From: Craterostigma plantagineum | Taxonomy: Eukaryota > Streptophyta > Magnoliopsida > Lamiales > Linderniaceae | Assembly: GCA_027422505.1 (NCBI GenBank) | Contig: JAPQWV010000012.1 | Coordinates: 22,728,001 to 22,792,000, forward strand | Reading direction: 5' to 3' | Length of the DNA: 64,000 bases | In this document: positions 56,213-64,000 of the stretch, in pieces | Layout: every line of letters starts with the position of its first letter | Numbering within the stretch: position 1 is the first letter of the stretch | Program-made: the position numbers and the translations under genes | The notes under the pieces: generated by a model | What the model was told of the DNA's origin: nothing | Seen by the model: the letters and a program-made list of their open reading frames with translations, nothing else | Databases searched by the model: none

Positions 56213-57351
56213 ATTTTGCAGATATGTCCCAATATGGGCGAAATTTTCCCTCTAATAGAGGTGGAAGAGGTGGAAAAAATATTATTGCTCAAATGGGCAA
56301 TAAAAAGCTTGTTAAAGAAAATCTTTCAGCTTCCTCAAGTAATACCTTGAGTGGCGAAGAATATAAGGAATTTCTTGAATTCAAAAAGCATAAAGCTAAG
56401 TCCTCTAATGAAGGCACTTCTTATGCAAAAATTATTGCGGAAGAAGATGATGATGTTGACTATGAGAAAATTTCTCATAGAGAGGTAATCATATTACTTG
56501 AATTTAAAGATTTAAAATGGTCTGACGAACCGTGGACTATAATGTCTAGATATTTAGAAAGAGCATCATATGCTGCCACGTTTTATAAAAATCGTGATAA
56601 CTATGAAAATATTCTTAAATCCACAGGAACGTGTGATTTTGATCATTTTACTGCGGGAAATTCTCAAAGTGCTTTGAAAAAAGGTTATACCTTTAGTAAA
56701 ATCATTTTCAAGCAAATTATTTCGCCTGAAAAATTGGCTATTCACCCTTTAAAGGATAGAGAATATTTTCATCCTGAGTTAAAAACTCTAATTAAATTTA
56801 ATTATTACGATTATATCGATGCCTTTTATAAAGTATTTTTACACCAGAATGAGAATAAGAAACATTCTTGGTGGATTAAGATCTGTGCGGATGTTTATAA
56901 ATCCGATATACCTAATTGGTTTTATCAATGGTGGCTTTCTTATGGAGCCTCAATTGAAATTCTTAAAGAACCCTTTTTTGGATTATATCAAGAATGGGTT
57001 AAAATCTCTCCGAATTTAATTGAAGCGGAGCATAAACATGAATATATTGAAGGAATGGCTTCATTACATTTTTATACTGAATTCAGTATTCCATGGATTT
57101 GGAGATGGACTCCAGAAGTGGGTTATACCCAACAAAAAATTCCATGTCTTAAACGAAATGTTTATATAAAATTTTGGAAAAAAATGATAAGAAAAACTGC
57201 TACTGGTGAATATGAAAGCCAGCAAACGATTGATAAAATCGAAGAGAAAATTTCTCAGTATAAAGAGATGATTGATAATCATCAACAAAGAGAACCCCCC
57301 AAGTCCTTTTTCAAGAAGGATGAATATTCAAAAGGGAAAAATGAAAACTGA
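56209..57351 (+). CDS. downstream viral ORF, 380 aa, intact
   Basis: The ATG at 56209 overlaps the RNase H stop (ATGA), a spacing seen with reinitiation on caulimovirid polycistronic RNA. The N-terminus is Gly/Arg-rich (GRGGKNII). The middle carries LIKFNYYDYIDAFYKVFL and WWIKICADVYKSDIPNWFYQ, and the C-terminal part is Trp- and Lys-rich with a helical Lys/Glu tail. Its place after pol is where caulimoviruses keep the inclusion-body/transactivator gene, but no motif proves that role, so function is open. It is the only long uninterrupted viral frame here. Product, if any, is unknown. Confidence 0.65.
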   Translation: MNFADMSQYGRNFPSNRGGRGGKNIIAQMGNKKLVKENLSASSSNTLSGEEYKEFLEFKKHKAKSSNEGTSYAKIIAEEDDDVDYEKISHREVIILLEFKDLKWSDEPWTIMSRYLERASYAATFYKNRDNYENILKSTGTCDFDHFTAGNSQSALKKGYTFSKIIFKQIISPEKLAIHPLKDREYFHPELKTLIKFNYYDYIDAFYKVFLHQNENKKHSWWIKICADVYKSDIPNWFYQWWLSYGASIEILKEPFFGLYQEWVKISPNLIEAEHKHEYIEGMASLHFYTEFSIPWIWRWTPEVGYTQQKIPCLKRNVYIKFWKKMIRKTATGEYESQQTIDKIEEKISQYKEMIDNHQQREPPKSFFKKDEYSKGKNEN

Positions 57352-57583
57352 AGAAATCGTTCAGGCTTATTTTGACCTAATGAAAAAAGATATCCATAAA
57401 AATCTGGGCATTGAAGCCTCGGTGGATTTCTCAATGGAAACTTCGTCAAAAGACGAAGAATTTTGTCTTGGTGGAGAAGGACAAGATCCGGAAGATCCGG
57501 ATAATATTTTGGTGGATGATGCAATTGATATCCTCAAGGACACGATCACCAAGAAAATCCAAGATAAGGATAAGAAGAAATGA
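57341..57583 (+). CDS. small acidic ORF at the 3' end of the viral coding region
   Basis: The ATG at 57341 overlaps the end of the 380-aa ORF by 11 bases and encodes 80 residues, acidic in the middle (GGEGQDPEDPDNILVDD) with a Lys-rich end. It may be a separate small ORF or the frameshifted C-terminus of the upstream one; composition does not decide. No known domain is recognised. Confidence 0.4.
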   Translation: MKTEEIVQAYFDLMKKDIHKNLGIEASVDFSMETSSKDEEFCLGGEGQDPEDPDNILVDDAIDILKDTITKKIQDKDKKK

Positions 57584-57900
57584 TGCCTTACTTTGTCCTT
57601 TTTCTAAAGTAAGGATCATTACGAAGACTTTCAAGACAAAGTTGATAACTTTAATAAAGCAATCAACTTTAATAAAGCAACGGTCTACATTTAAAGATGG
57701 TGGACAGCTCATAAAGCAAGAGTCGAAGAAAATTTTTCGGAATTATTAATGTTTACTATGTCTTTACTTTTTTGTCTATAAAAATGGCCTTAAGCCATTT
57801 ACAATTTACGCATCTTCTTATGTACTCTCTCTGTCTCTTTCCCTTCATTGTAATCCTCTCTCTTGTGTAAAATATTATAAGAAATAAAAGTTGAAGTTTT
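57584..57900 (+). promoter_or_regulatory. pararetroviral promoter and poly(A) signal region
   Basis: TATAAAA is at 57777-57783, followed by a pyrimidine-rich stretch, and AATAAA is at 57883-57888, about 105 bp downstream. A TATA box with a poly(A) signal a little beyond the expected RNA start is the arrangement of caulimovirid full-length promoters, which need terminal redundancy. A direct repeat AACTTTAATAAAGCAA lies at about 57648-57680 upstream of the TATA. Confidence 0.6.
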
Positions 57901-58759
57901 CTGTACGACTCCTCTCTCTTAAGTAAGTTTTTAATTTTTGCTTTATATATTTATCTTTTGTCTCGCTTAGCCTTAATGGAAGGCTAATTTCCACGTTAAA
58001 CTACACCAAGATGCCTTAATACTAAATCGTGGTTTTATATCATATTTCTATAAATATACTAATATGATGTATTACATATTTTTTTTAAAAAATCTTTCAA
58101 AAATCGATTAAAAGAATTAAATTTTGGATAAAGGTTGCGAAAAATTTTGATTTTGATTAATTCTGTGTCGGCTCTTGGCAAAGCCCGTGTTGCCGAAAGA
58201 TTGGCGTTTGAGGGCATGACTATTAACGATTGAATTAAGTCAAATGAAAATTTTATCATGTAAAAGTCCTTGTATCCGATAATTTAATTCTAATAATCAA
58301 AAAAATAAATTTTAACTTTGTCTTGGAATTTTGGTATATAGGCTGGAATACCTTGGGTCCGAACGGGATCAAACTGTTTACAGCTTGATAACTGGACTAA
58401 TAGGTTTAACAACGCCACGTACCTTTTTTCCAATTTCTTTTTTGATGTTTGGTATTTTGGTTAAACTACTTTTGAACAAAGCTTTCGTATATATTGTTGA
58501 GAGTTAAAGCCAAACTCTGATGCAAAGGAGCTGAAATGAAGATTATCGTCTGCTGATCATTAACTAACATTTGAAATGTTAGTTTATATATGAGCCGTTA
58601 GATGTGGTGGATTGAGATCAAAATTGCTAGAGTTAAAGCTGCTAAACCACTTAAAGAAGTGTTGTGACGCTTTTATTAGTTAGAAGATAGCGATGTACTA
58701 CAAGAAAAGCCGTAGGTACAAGCATCTAAGAACAGCTCCTAACGGCTTCATAAATTCTG

Positions 58760-58761
<2 letters not shown>
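57901..58761 (+). other. viral leader-like non-coding region
   Basis: No coding frame is recognised. It has a perfect palindrome CTAACATTTGAAATGTTAG at about 58564-58582 and a short hairpin with GGCAAAGCCCGTGTTGCC at about 58176-58194. A clear tRNA-Met primer-binding site was not found. It ends at the (TA)n tract. Confidence 0.45.

Positions 58762-58794
<33 letters not shown>
58762..58794. repeat. (TA)n tract at the right edge of the viral segment
   Basis: About 33 bp of TA repeat separates the viral leader from copia LTR-like sequence. Confidence 0.9.
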
Positions 58795-58796
<2 letters not shown>

Positions 58797-58797
<1 letters not shown>

Positions 58798-59570
58798 ATC
58801 AGTGGTGAAGTAGGCGAGTTCGAGCGATCATATCTTGTTAACGAGAGAGAATTAGCGAGTGGTGTAAACTAGAGAGTTGGTGAGAAAGTTTAGAGCTTGT
58901 AATCCCTTCTTTCGGTTTGGAATAGGATTGTCAATGGGGCGGGGATTCTCCGTCCCCGCGGGGATCCGCCCCGAACGGGCGGGGAATCCCTACTATTCTA
59001 CCCCGCGGGGCGGGGACGGGGGAAAATTTTTCCCCGCCCCGATTATTAAAAATATATTATATTCAAATAATATTATTATAAGATAAATAATATTAAAATA
59101 TACTTTGGATAATATTAAAATAATATAAATATGATTAAAATATTGTTTTAAATAATATAAATAATATTAAAATATAGTTTAAATAATATAAATAATATTA
59201 AAATATAGTTTATATATATTAAAATAATCTAAATTAGATTTTTCTAAAAAAATTTAAGACGGGGCGGGAATCCCCGCGGGGACGGGGACGGGGGCGATTT
59301 TGTCCCAGTTTGCCTCGCGGGAACGGGGACGGGGATTGGATCCCCGCCTCGAACCCGCCCCGTTGACAATCCTAGTTTGGAATAAAGAGCGTTTGTTGGT
59401 CCGTGGACGTTGACTCAAAACAGAGTCGAACCACGTTTTATTGTTTTCTGTTTTTTCTTTGTGCTTAGATGTTTTTTGATGGGATCACGTTCAAGATCGA
59501 AGTTCTTGATCCAATTCACATACTCCCACGAAAATAGGCTAAGTTACGAATCTTTGGAGGTCGAAATCCC
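58797..59570 (+). repeat. copia LTR remnant, split by a hAT MITE
   Basis: GAGCGTTTGTTGGTCCGTGG followed by CGAACCACG at about 59385-59435 resembles the LTR block of the first copia element (minus strand, 2085-2140). The start GTTATCAGTGG and GAGAGAGAATTAGCGAG are typical LTR interior. The hAT MITE at 58923-59374 sits inside. No coding part remains. Confidence 0.5.
58923..59374. mobile_element. hAT-type MITE, 452 bp, GC-rich ends
   Basis: A perfect 8-bp duplication GTTTGGAA (58915-58922 and 59375-59382) flanks TAGGATTGTCAATGGGGCGG...CCCCGTTGACAATCCTA. The ends are rich in CCCCGCGGGG and the core is AT-rich. A 69-aa plus-strand frame in it is repeat noise. Confidence 0.9.
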
Positions 59571-59594
59571 AACATATATATATATATATATATA

Positions 59595-60023
59595 TCTATA
59601 CTCTTTTATTAATGCTCAGGGGCTTTTAAAAACTGTCAAATTATAATCAATTTGGTGTATCAATTACACCATAAATTTGAGCCTATTTGTCGGTTATTTA
59701 ATCTATGCAATTGGTCTGTCGATTTTAATTGAATCGCATGAATTGAAACTGTTCCATCGAATTAAACCACTCACGTTCAGAAAAATCAAAACTAACACAG
59801 ACAAGTAGAAAAAATCCAAAAGAAACTTATCCACTTCTTTGGAAAGAAACGAAAAGTAACCCACGTCTAAAACTGCCAGACAATTCTCCCTTTTTTTATT
59901 TATTAAACATGGCTATCAATAGATTGTTCCGTGGGATCTTTGAATTATTCATTGTTCTGAGTATTTTTTTTAATTTGTTTACTCTTACTGTTGCACACGC
60001 TAAGAGTGTGCACGTATTACTAG
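59595..60023 (+). mobile_element. non-autonomous Helitron, 429 bp
   Basis: It starts TCTATACTCTTTTATTAATGC after A and ends CTAG before T. The hairpin TGCACAC...GTGTGCA lies about 10 bases upstream of CTAG. It sits in a (TA)n tract, with TATATATA on both sides. It shares its 5' end and GGTGTATCAAT with the Helitron at 44492. Confidence 0.75.
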
Positions 60024-60732
60024 TATATATATATTACGTAACCTTTTAATACATCACATGTTTCATAACGATGTCAATCTCGTAAGTGAAAAATTAACTG
60101 AAACAAGATCCGCTATATGGTATGGATCCATTGCATTTAATAAAGAAACCTCAATAATCCAAGAACACTTTTATGTCCAAAATAAGTTGTCACAATTATC
60201 AAATTATTACTGAAAAATAATATATATTAATCATTGCACGTTAAGTTTGATCGTAACTACTGCTCGAGTAGTCAATACACGTGCGTGCTGAAAGCTAAAG
60301 TATTTTCGTCGATTACCACTTTGTTTTATTTAGTCGTTACGTCCGTGATTAAATTATTTAATAAAATTAACTACTATATCTTGAAGACTTGAGTCATATG
60401 CTGATTCATTGTCACGTCGCAAGTTGTTTTGAATTATTATTATATAATAGAAGCATTACAAAATTACATGTTTCTTCTTGGTATACGGCAACATTTGGCA
60501 TAGCACTCAATATATTTACTACTATCTAAGCACACCCTATAGTGCCCCAAATAATTTAAGAGTAATTTTACATGGAATCCTAATTTTAATTTTTAAAATA
60601 TGTATATTTTTTAGCATGTAAAAAATTTGTTTGGAAATAAATTGGAATAAAATGAAAATGAATGTTAAAAAAAATAGTAATATGCATGATATACAAATTA
60701 ATCTGAGGTCCTCTAATTGTTTTATACATAGA

Positions 60733-60763
<31 letters not shown>

Positions 60764-61929
60764 AAAGACAATGAAGTGATCGTTTTAGTGAAAGTAAATA
60801 AAAGTTGCATGTAATGAGACCGGTCAATTTAGGGTTCCCCGTCGACACTCTCTTGGACTTAAAATTATTGCTTTTATTTGTTTTCTAATCGGTGTCTAAA
60901 TTCTTGTTTTGGATTAGTTATATAGTATACAACGTGGATGTTCAATTTGGAAAAAAGAGATTAAATTCTTGTTCTAGAGAGCGTCTTGCAATATATCGAT
61001 TGCATTATGTCATGCTACTTCCATGAACGTGGCATGTAAGCCCAATTGATAAATTTTCATCCTTCAACTTGCGAAATAAAACTATTTTAGTTTCATACAA
61101 AATAATGTATACTTGAATGCCATTTCTAGTCGGTTCAACTTTGAGTCACATTACGAAACCCAACTTTGCAATACATATAATATAATATATATTTGGGAAA
61201 AAAAGAAAAGAAAAAAAAAAAAGAGCACCCCTAGCTAGCAAGAAGGATCATTGTTCAACTCTCAAGTCCAATTCAATTTTGATATTCAACACCTGTGGAT
61301 TCATTTTGTTTTGGAGTCACTCTACGTTGACTTAAGAATTGACAGAATGAAGCTCATATTTATTTAGAAAATCATTCACATTTTTCTTTTGTAAAATATT
61401 TAGTTTGCCTATAATATTTAATATTGCTGGTCTTATTAATGTATGAGTGGACCATTTTAGCCTTGTCTGTCCACATCAAAAGGCCCAATTGGCTCTCTAT
61501 TTTAATTGCCAGCTCAACGGTAGGCCCAATCTTCAAACCAATTATTAAATAACACTCTTTGAAACATCTTTTTATTAAATACAAAATAAAATTGCAAATG
61601 GAATGAGATTCTCTGTCCCACACTTTTTGTCTCACATCGCGAATATTTGATAATTGTCAAATTCAAGAGTTAATAATTTTTCCTTTTGACTTTTCACTTT
61701 TTTTTATAGTTTTTTTACTCACATTCCAACAAATCTTGAAATCATCATTAATTCATTTGATTGATATGATAATCAAATAAAGTTATCTATTTTATTCTTT
61801 GCTCCGTTACAACCAAATTGATATCTATATATTATAATTCCGATATTCATAAGTATCAATTTATAATATTCTAAAAATTGGATATACTCGAGGGTCAGAG
61901 GATCCGTGTCCGGGGCAAATCAAATCAAA
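60024..61929. other. unassigned AT-rich intergenic sequence
   Basis: No gene or complete element is recognised. It holds a (TA)n run at about 60738-60762 and an A-rich run at 61199-61223. The minus-strand frames at 60537-60848 and 61372-61635 lack any recognisable domain. Confidence 0.45.
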
Positions 61930-61937
61930 CATACAAT

Positions 61938-62737
61938 CAGTGTTTTAAAAAGCGCGGTGTCGCGCGCTCCGACGCGCGCTTTCGCGTTTTTTTTTTCATA
62001 AAACGCGTCGAAGCGTATTTTTTTTAGCGTTTATTTTTTTTTTTTAATTTTTTTTATTTAGCGACGGTTTTTCCGTCTAAAATCAGTCTCAAAGCAATTA
62101 CAGTTGAGGAAGAAGACATGTTTAGGGTTCACGTGTGTCAGTGTGTGTGTCAGTGTGTGTAAGGACATAACTTTTTTTATTTTTAATTCCTTTTATTTAA
62201 ACTTCCATCGAATATTAAAGCGTAATTATTTTGAGTAGATTATATGATAAAATACTTAAACATATCCAATTTGTTCCTTATTTCATGACGATCATAATGA
62301 CCTGCATATCATATATTTTTTATATCAATATAATTTTGATAATTATAAGAATCATTTTAGTAGGATTATTTTAGTTGGACTATTAGTAAATTAAAACAGG
62401 AATAATTTTTAATTAATATGAGTCCTTATTTTATGTTTGGAACTATATAAACTTTTTAATATAATATTCATATATATTTAAATTTTATATTTTAATCAAT
62501 AATTTTTAGCTTATTTTATATTTCATTGGATTTGTAGAGAAAATATTGATTATTTAGTCTCATGACAACAATAATTACATAAAAGTAACCATATTTATCT
62601 TTATTATATATTATATTTAATTAATTGTATTATATCTAGATTATCCGAAATACTCACGCAATGCGCTACGCTATTTACGCTACACACTACCAACACTAAA
62701 ACGCGACACACTGCGCTTTGCGCTTTTTAAAACACTG
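61938..62737. mobile_element. hAT-type element, 800 bp
   Basis: A perfect 8-bp duplication CATACAAT (61930-61937 and 62738-62745) flanks CAGTGTTTTAAAAAGCG...CGCTTTTTAAAACACTG, inverted repeats that continue as GCGC-rich arms. The CAGTG...CACTG ends and 8-bp duplication fit hAT. There is no ORF. Confidence 0.9.
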
Positions 62738-62891
62738 CATACAATACAATACAACTCGTAAAAAATTAGCGTTCTTCAAAAAAAGAAAATTTTATTTTAG
62801 AAAAAAGAGTTACTCATTTTCATTGATACACACGATGCAATAACATGATTGATTTTACATAATATATATGATCATTGATTAATTACAATAA

Positions 62892-63226
62892 TTAGCATGG
62901 ACTTAAGCAATAGCACCTACGACGTATGCCATGGCATTGTCCACCCTCGAACCCTTCTTTCTTACGTGTTGTAACATACGTTTCCCAAAATGCATATTCC
63001 CCAAAATTTCTTACTCTTGTACATACACAATTTTGTTTTGTCACTACTATTTTCATCATTATCAGAGGCTTCTACACCCATCAAACCTGCAAAAACAATT
63101 AATAAAATATATCATGCTTTGCATACAACTCTTAATTAGTAAAAACAAATAAAATAAAGAACCATCAATGAGTAGCACCGTCATGAAGAGAATAGCCCCA
63201 ATTTTTGCATCAATTATGAATTTCAT
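62892..63226 (-). pseudogene. plant defensin (gamma-thionin) gene with a 2-nt frameshift
   Basis: Exon 1 (63226-63163) encodes a signal-peptide start (MKFIIDAKIGAILFMTVLLI). A GT-AG intron (63162-63087) follows, and exon 2 runs from 63086, the usual two-exon plan of plant defensins. The cysteine spacing reads C-x10-C-x5-C, then a break at 62962-62964 (in-frame TAA), then in another frame the rest of the pattern with GFEGGQC, CYC and a final C-x3-C to the stop at 62892. Two bases are missing exactly where the fourth of eight conserved cysteines belongs. Defensins are small secreted antimicrobial or signalling peptides. This allele cannot fold normally; a sequencing error is the alternative. 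Confidence 0.75.
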
Positions 63227-64000
63227 ATTGACGAGTGATTGTGAAAGAAAATGTTCTTTTCTTCTAAGTTGCATAAACTGTCGGTAATGGGCAAATATAT
63301 ATAAATTAATTTGGGATTAGAACTCTTTTTGTGAAGTTGTGGATTATCATCAATATTTAATGTGTGTATATTGCAGATTTATACATATAAAAGCCAAGAA
63401 AAAGGTGCAATAAAAATATAATAGCAAACCTTTGTGTGGTAGCAAAAAAAGGACATATATTAGAATCTCTGCAGTATCGCATCCTTTGTAAATTACATAT
63501 TGGGTAGTTCGAAAAAATAATTATACTAAAAATCAAATGGAAGATTGAGAGATAATAAAAAGGGCTTTTTTAATAAAATAGAGCTATTTAATTTCAAAAT
63601 TAATAAATTATGGCTACTTTAGAAAATATTAACAAAATGGCGCAAATCGCGTCCAATAGACACGACGTCGCGGCCATTAGATGCTGCGTCGCATCTGATG
63701 GACCAACATTATTTTAAACACACATTATTTTATTAACACAAAAATTGAACCAACATTATCTTAAATATACTTAAACACACATGAACGAGGGATTACATCA
63801 ATTTAAATATATTTAAATCACAGGTAACGACAGACGACAGCAATAACATAAAAAAAAACTTAAATTCACTCATACATAGATAACACAACTTAAGAAGTGC
63901 GAATCAACATCCTCCACGGCCATGTCCTCGTTGATATATCAAGGAAGTTTCATCTAATTTATGACGAGTGATATTGGGAGCCTGCTGATTTTTCGCTTGT
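63227..64000. other. upstream region of the defensin relic and unassigned end of window
   Basis: No gene is recognised. Around 63640-63715 a GC-rich stretch (CGCGTCCAATAGACACGACG, then GCGTCGCATCTGATGGAC) has partial inverted symmetry and may be one end of a repeat cut by the window. The last 100 bp encode no recognisable domain. Confidence 0.4.

Larger units (their letters stand above)
51321..58761 (+). mobile_element. endogenous pararetrovirus copy (Caulimoviridae-like), about 7.4 kb
   Basis: Plus-strand order is a movement-protein C-terminus, coat/gag-like region with coiled coil and zinc knuckle, aspartic protease, reverse transcriptase, RNase H, a further 380-aa ORF, then a non-coding region with TATA box and poly(A) signal. 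There is no integrase and there are no LTRs, which separates it from LTR retrotransposons and fits Caulimoviridae. (TA)n borders both ends. It begins inside the movement protein, so it is a permuted linear copy of a circular genome. Many frameshifts show it is defective as it stands. Genus is left open (petuvirus-, solendovirus- or florendovirus-like). Confidence 0.85.

Noticed and set aside
58062..58259. Minus-strand frame in the viral leader
   Set aside because: It is antisense to the viral unit and short, with no domain.
59884..60060. Signal-peptide-like frame MAINRLFRGIFELF
   Set aside because: It runs into the Helitron terminal hairpin and stops after it; there is no mature peptide.
61372..61635. 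87-aa minus frame
   Set aside because: No known motif and ordinary AT-rich composition; not supportable as a gene.

Overview
The window is plant nuclear DNA, most likely from a eudicot. It is AT-rich intergenic sequence crowded with nested transposable elements. The genes have short GT-AG introns, and the families seen (plant PMEI, DUF26/PDLP, plant Nudix, plant defensin, Stowaway and hAT MITEs, Caulimoviridae-like endogenous virus) are plant families. No bacterial operon, CRISPR array, rRNA or tRNA gene was recognised. All family names come from reading translations and termini by eye; no database search was run.

Layout. 1-2.5 kb: minus-strand Ty1/copia element cut by the window edge. 3.2-14.1 kb: a second minus-strand copia element whose 3' part plus flanking DNA is tandemly amplified in 2.23-kb units; the copy next to gag/integrase has lost its reverse transcriptase. 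15.7-16.6 kb: hAT-type MITE. 16.8-25.5 kb: decayed PIF/Harbinger element containing a 1.25-kb TIR element and an L1-type LINE with two intact ORFs. 26.5-27.0 kb: another hAT-type MITE. 29.5-30.1 kb: intronless PMEI-like gene. 30.6-30.9 kb: Stowaway MITE. 31.7-41.6 kb: complete Ty3/gypsy element with 3.1-kb near-identical LTRs but wrecked coding capacity. 42.2-43.4 kb: four-exon PDLP-type DUF26 gene (minus). 43.5-47.8 kb: GC-ended hAT MITEs, a Helitron and a foldback element. 48.3-49.8 kb: five-exon Nudix hydrolase gene (minus) with a MITE in an intron. 50.6-51.3 kb: foldback MITEs in TA repeats. 51.3-58.8 kb: an endogenous pararetrovirus copy flanked by (TA)n on both sides, mostly broken but with one intact 380-aa ORF. 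58.8-62.7 kb: copia LTR remnant, hAT MITEs and a Helitron. 62.9-63.2 kb: plant-defensin pseudogene (minus).

The host genes (PMEI, PDLP, Nudix, defensin relic) look like unrelated single genes left between transposon blocks, not a pathway. Exon models for the PDLP, Nudix and defensin loci were built here from splice signals, phase and protein logic. The strongest unusual signals are: (1) the tandem LTR-flank/RT-RNaseH amplification, (2) the gypsy element with young LTRs around dead coding sequence, (3) the endogenous pararetrovirus between (TA)n tracts, and (4) the repeated use of (TA)n tracts as landing sites by unrelated elements.
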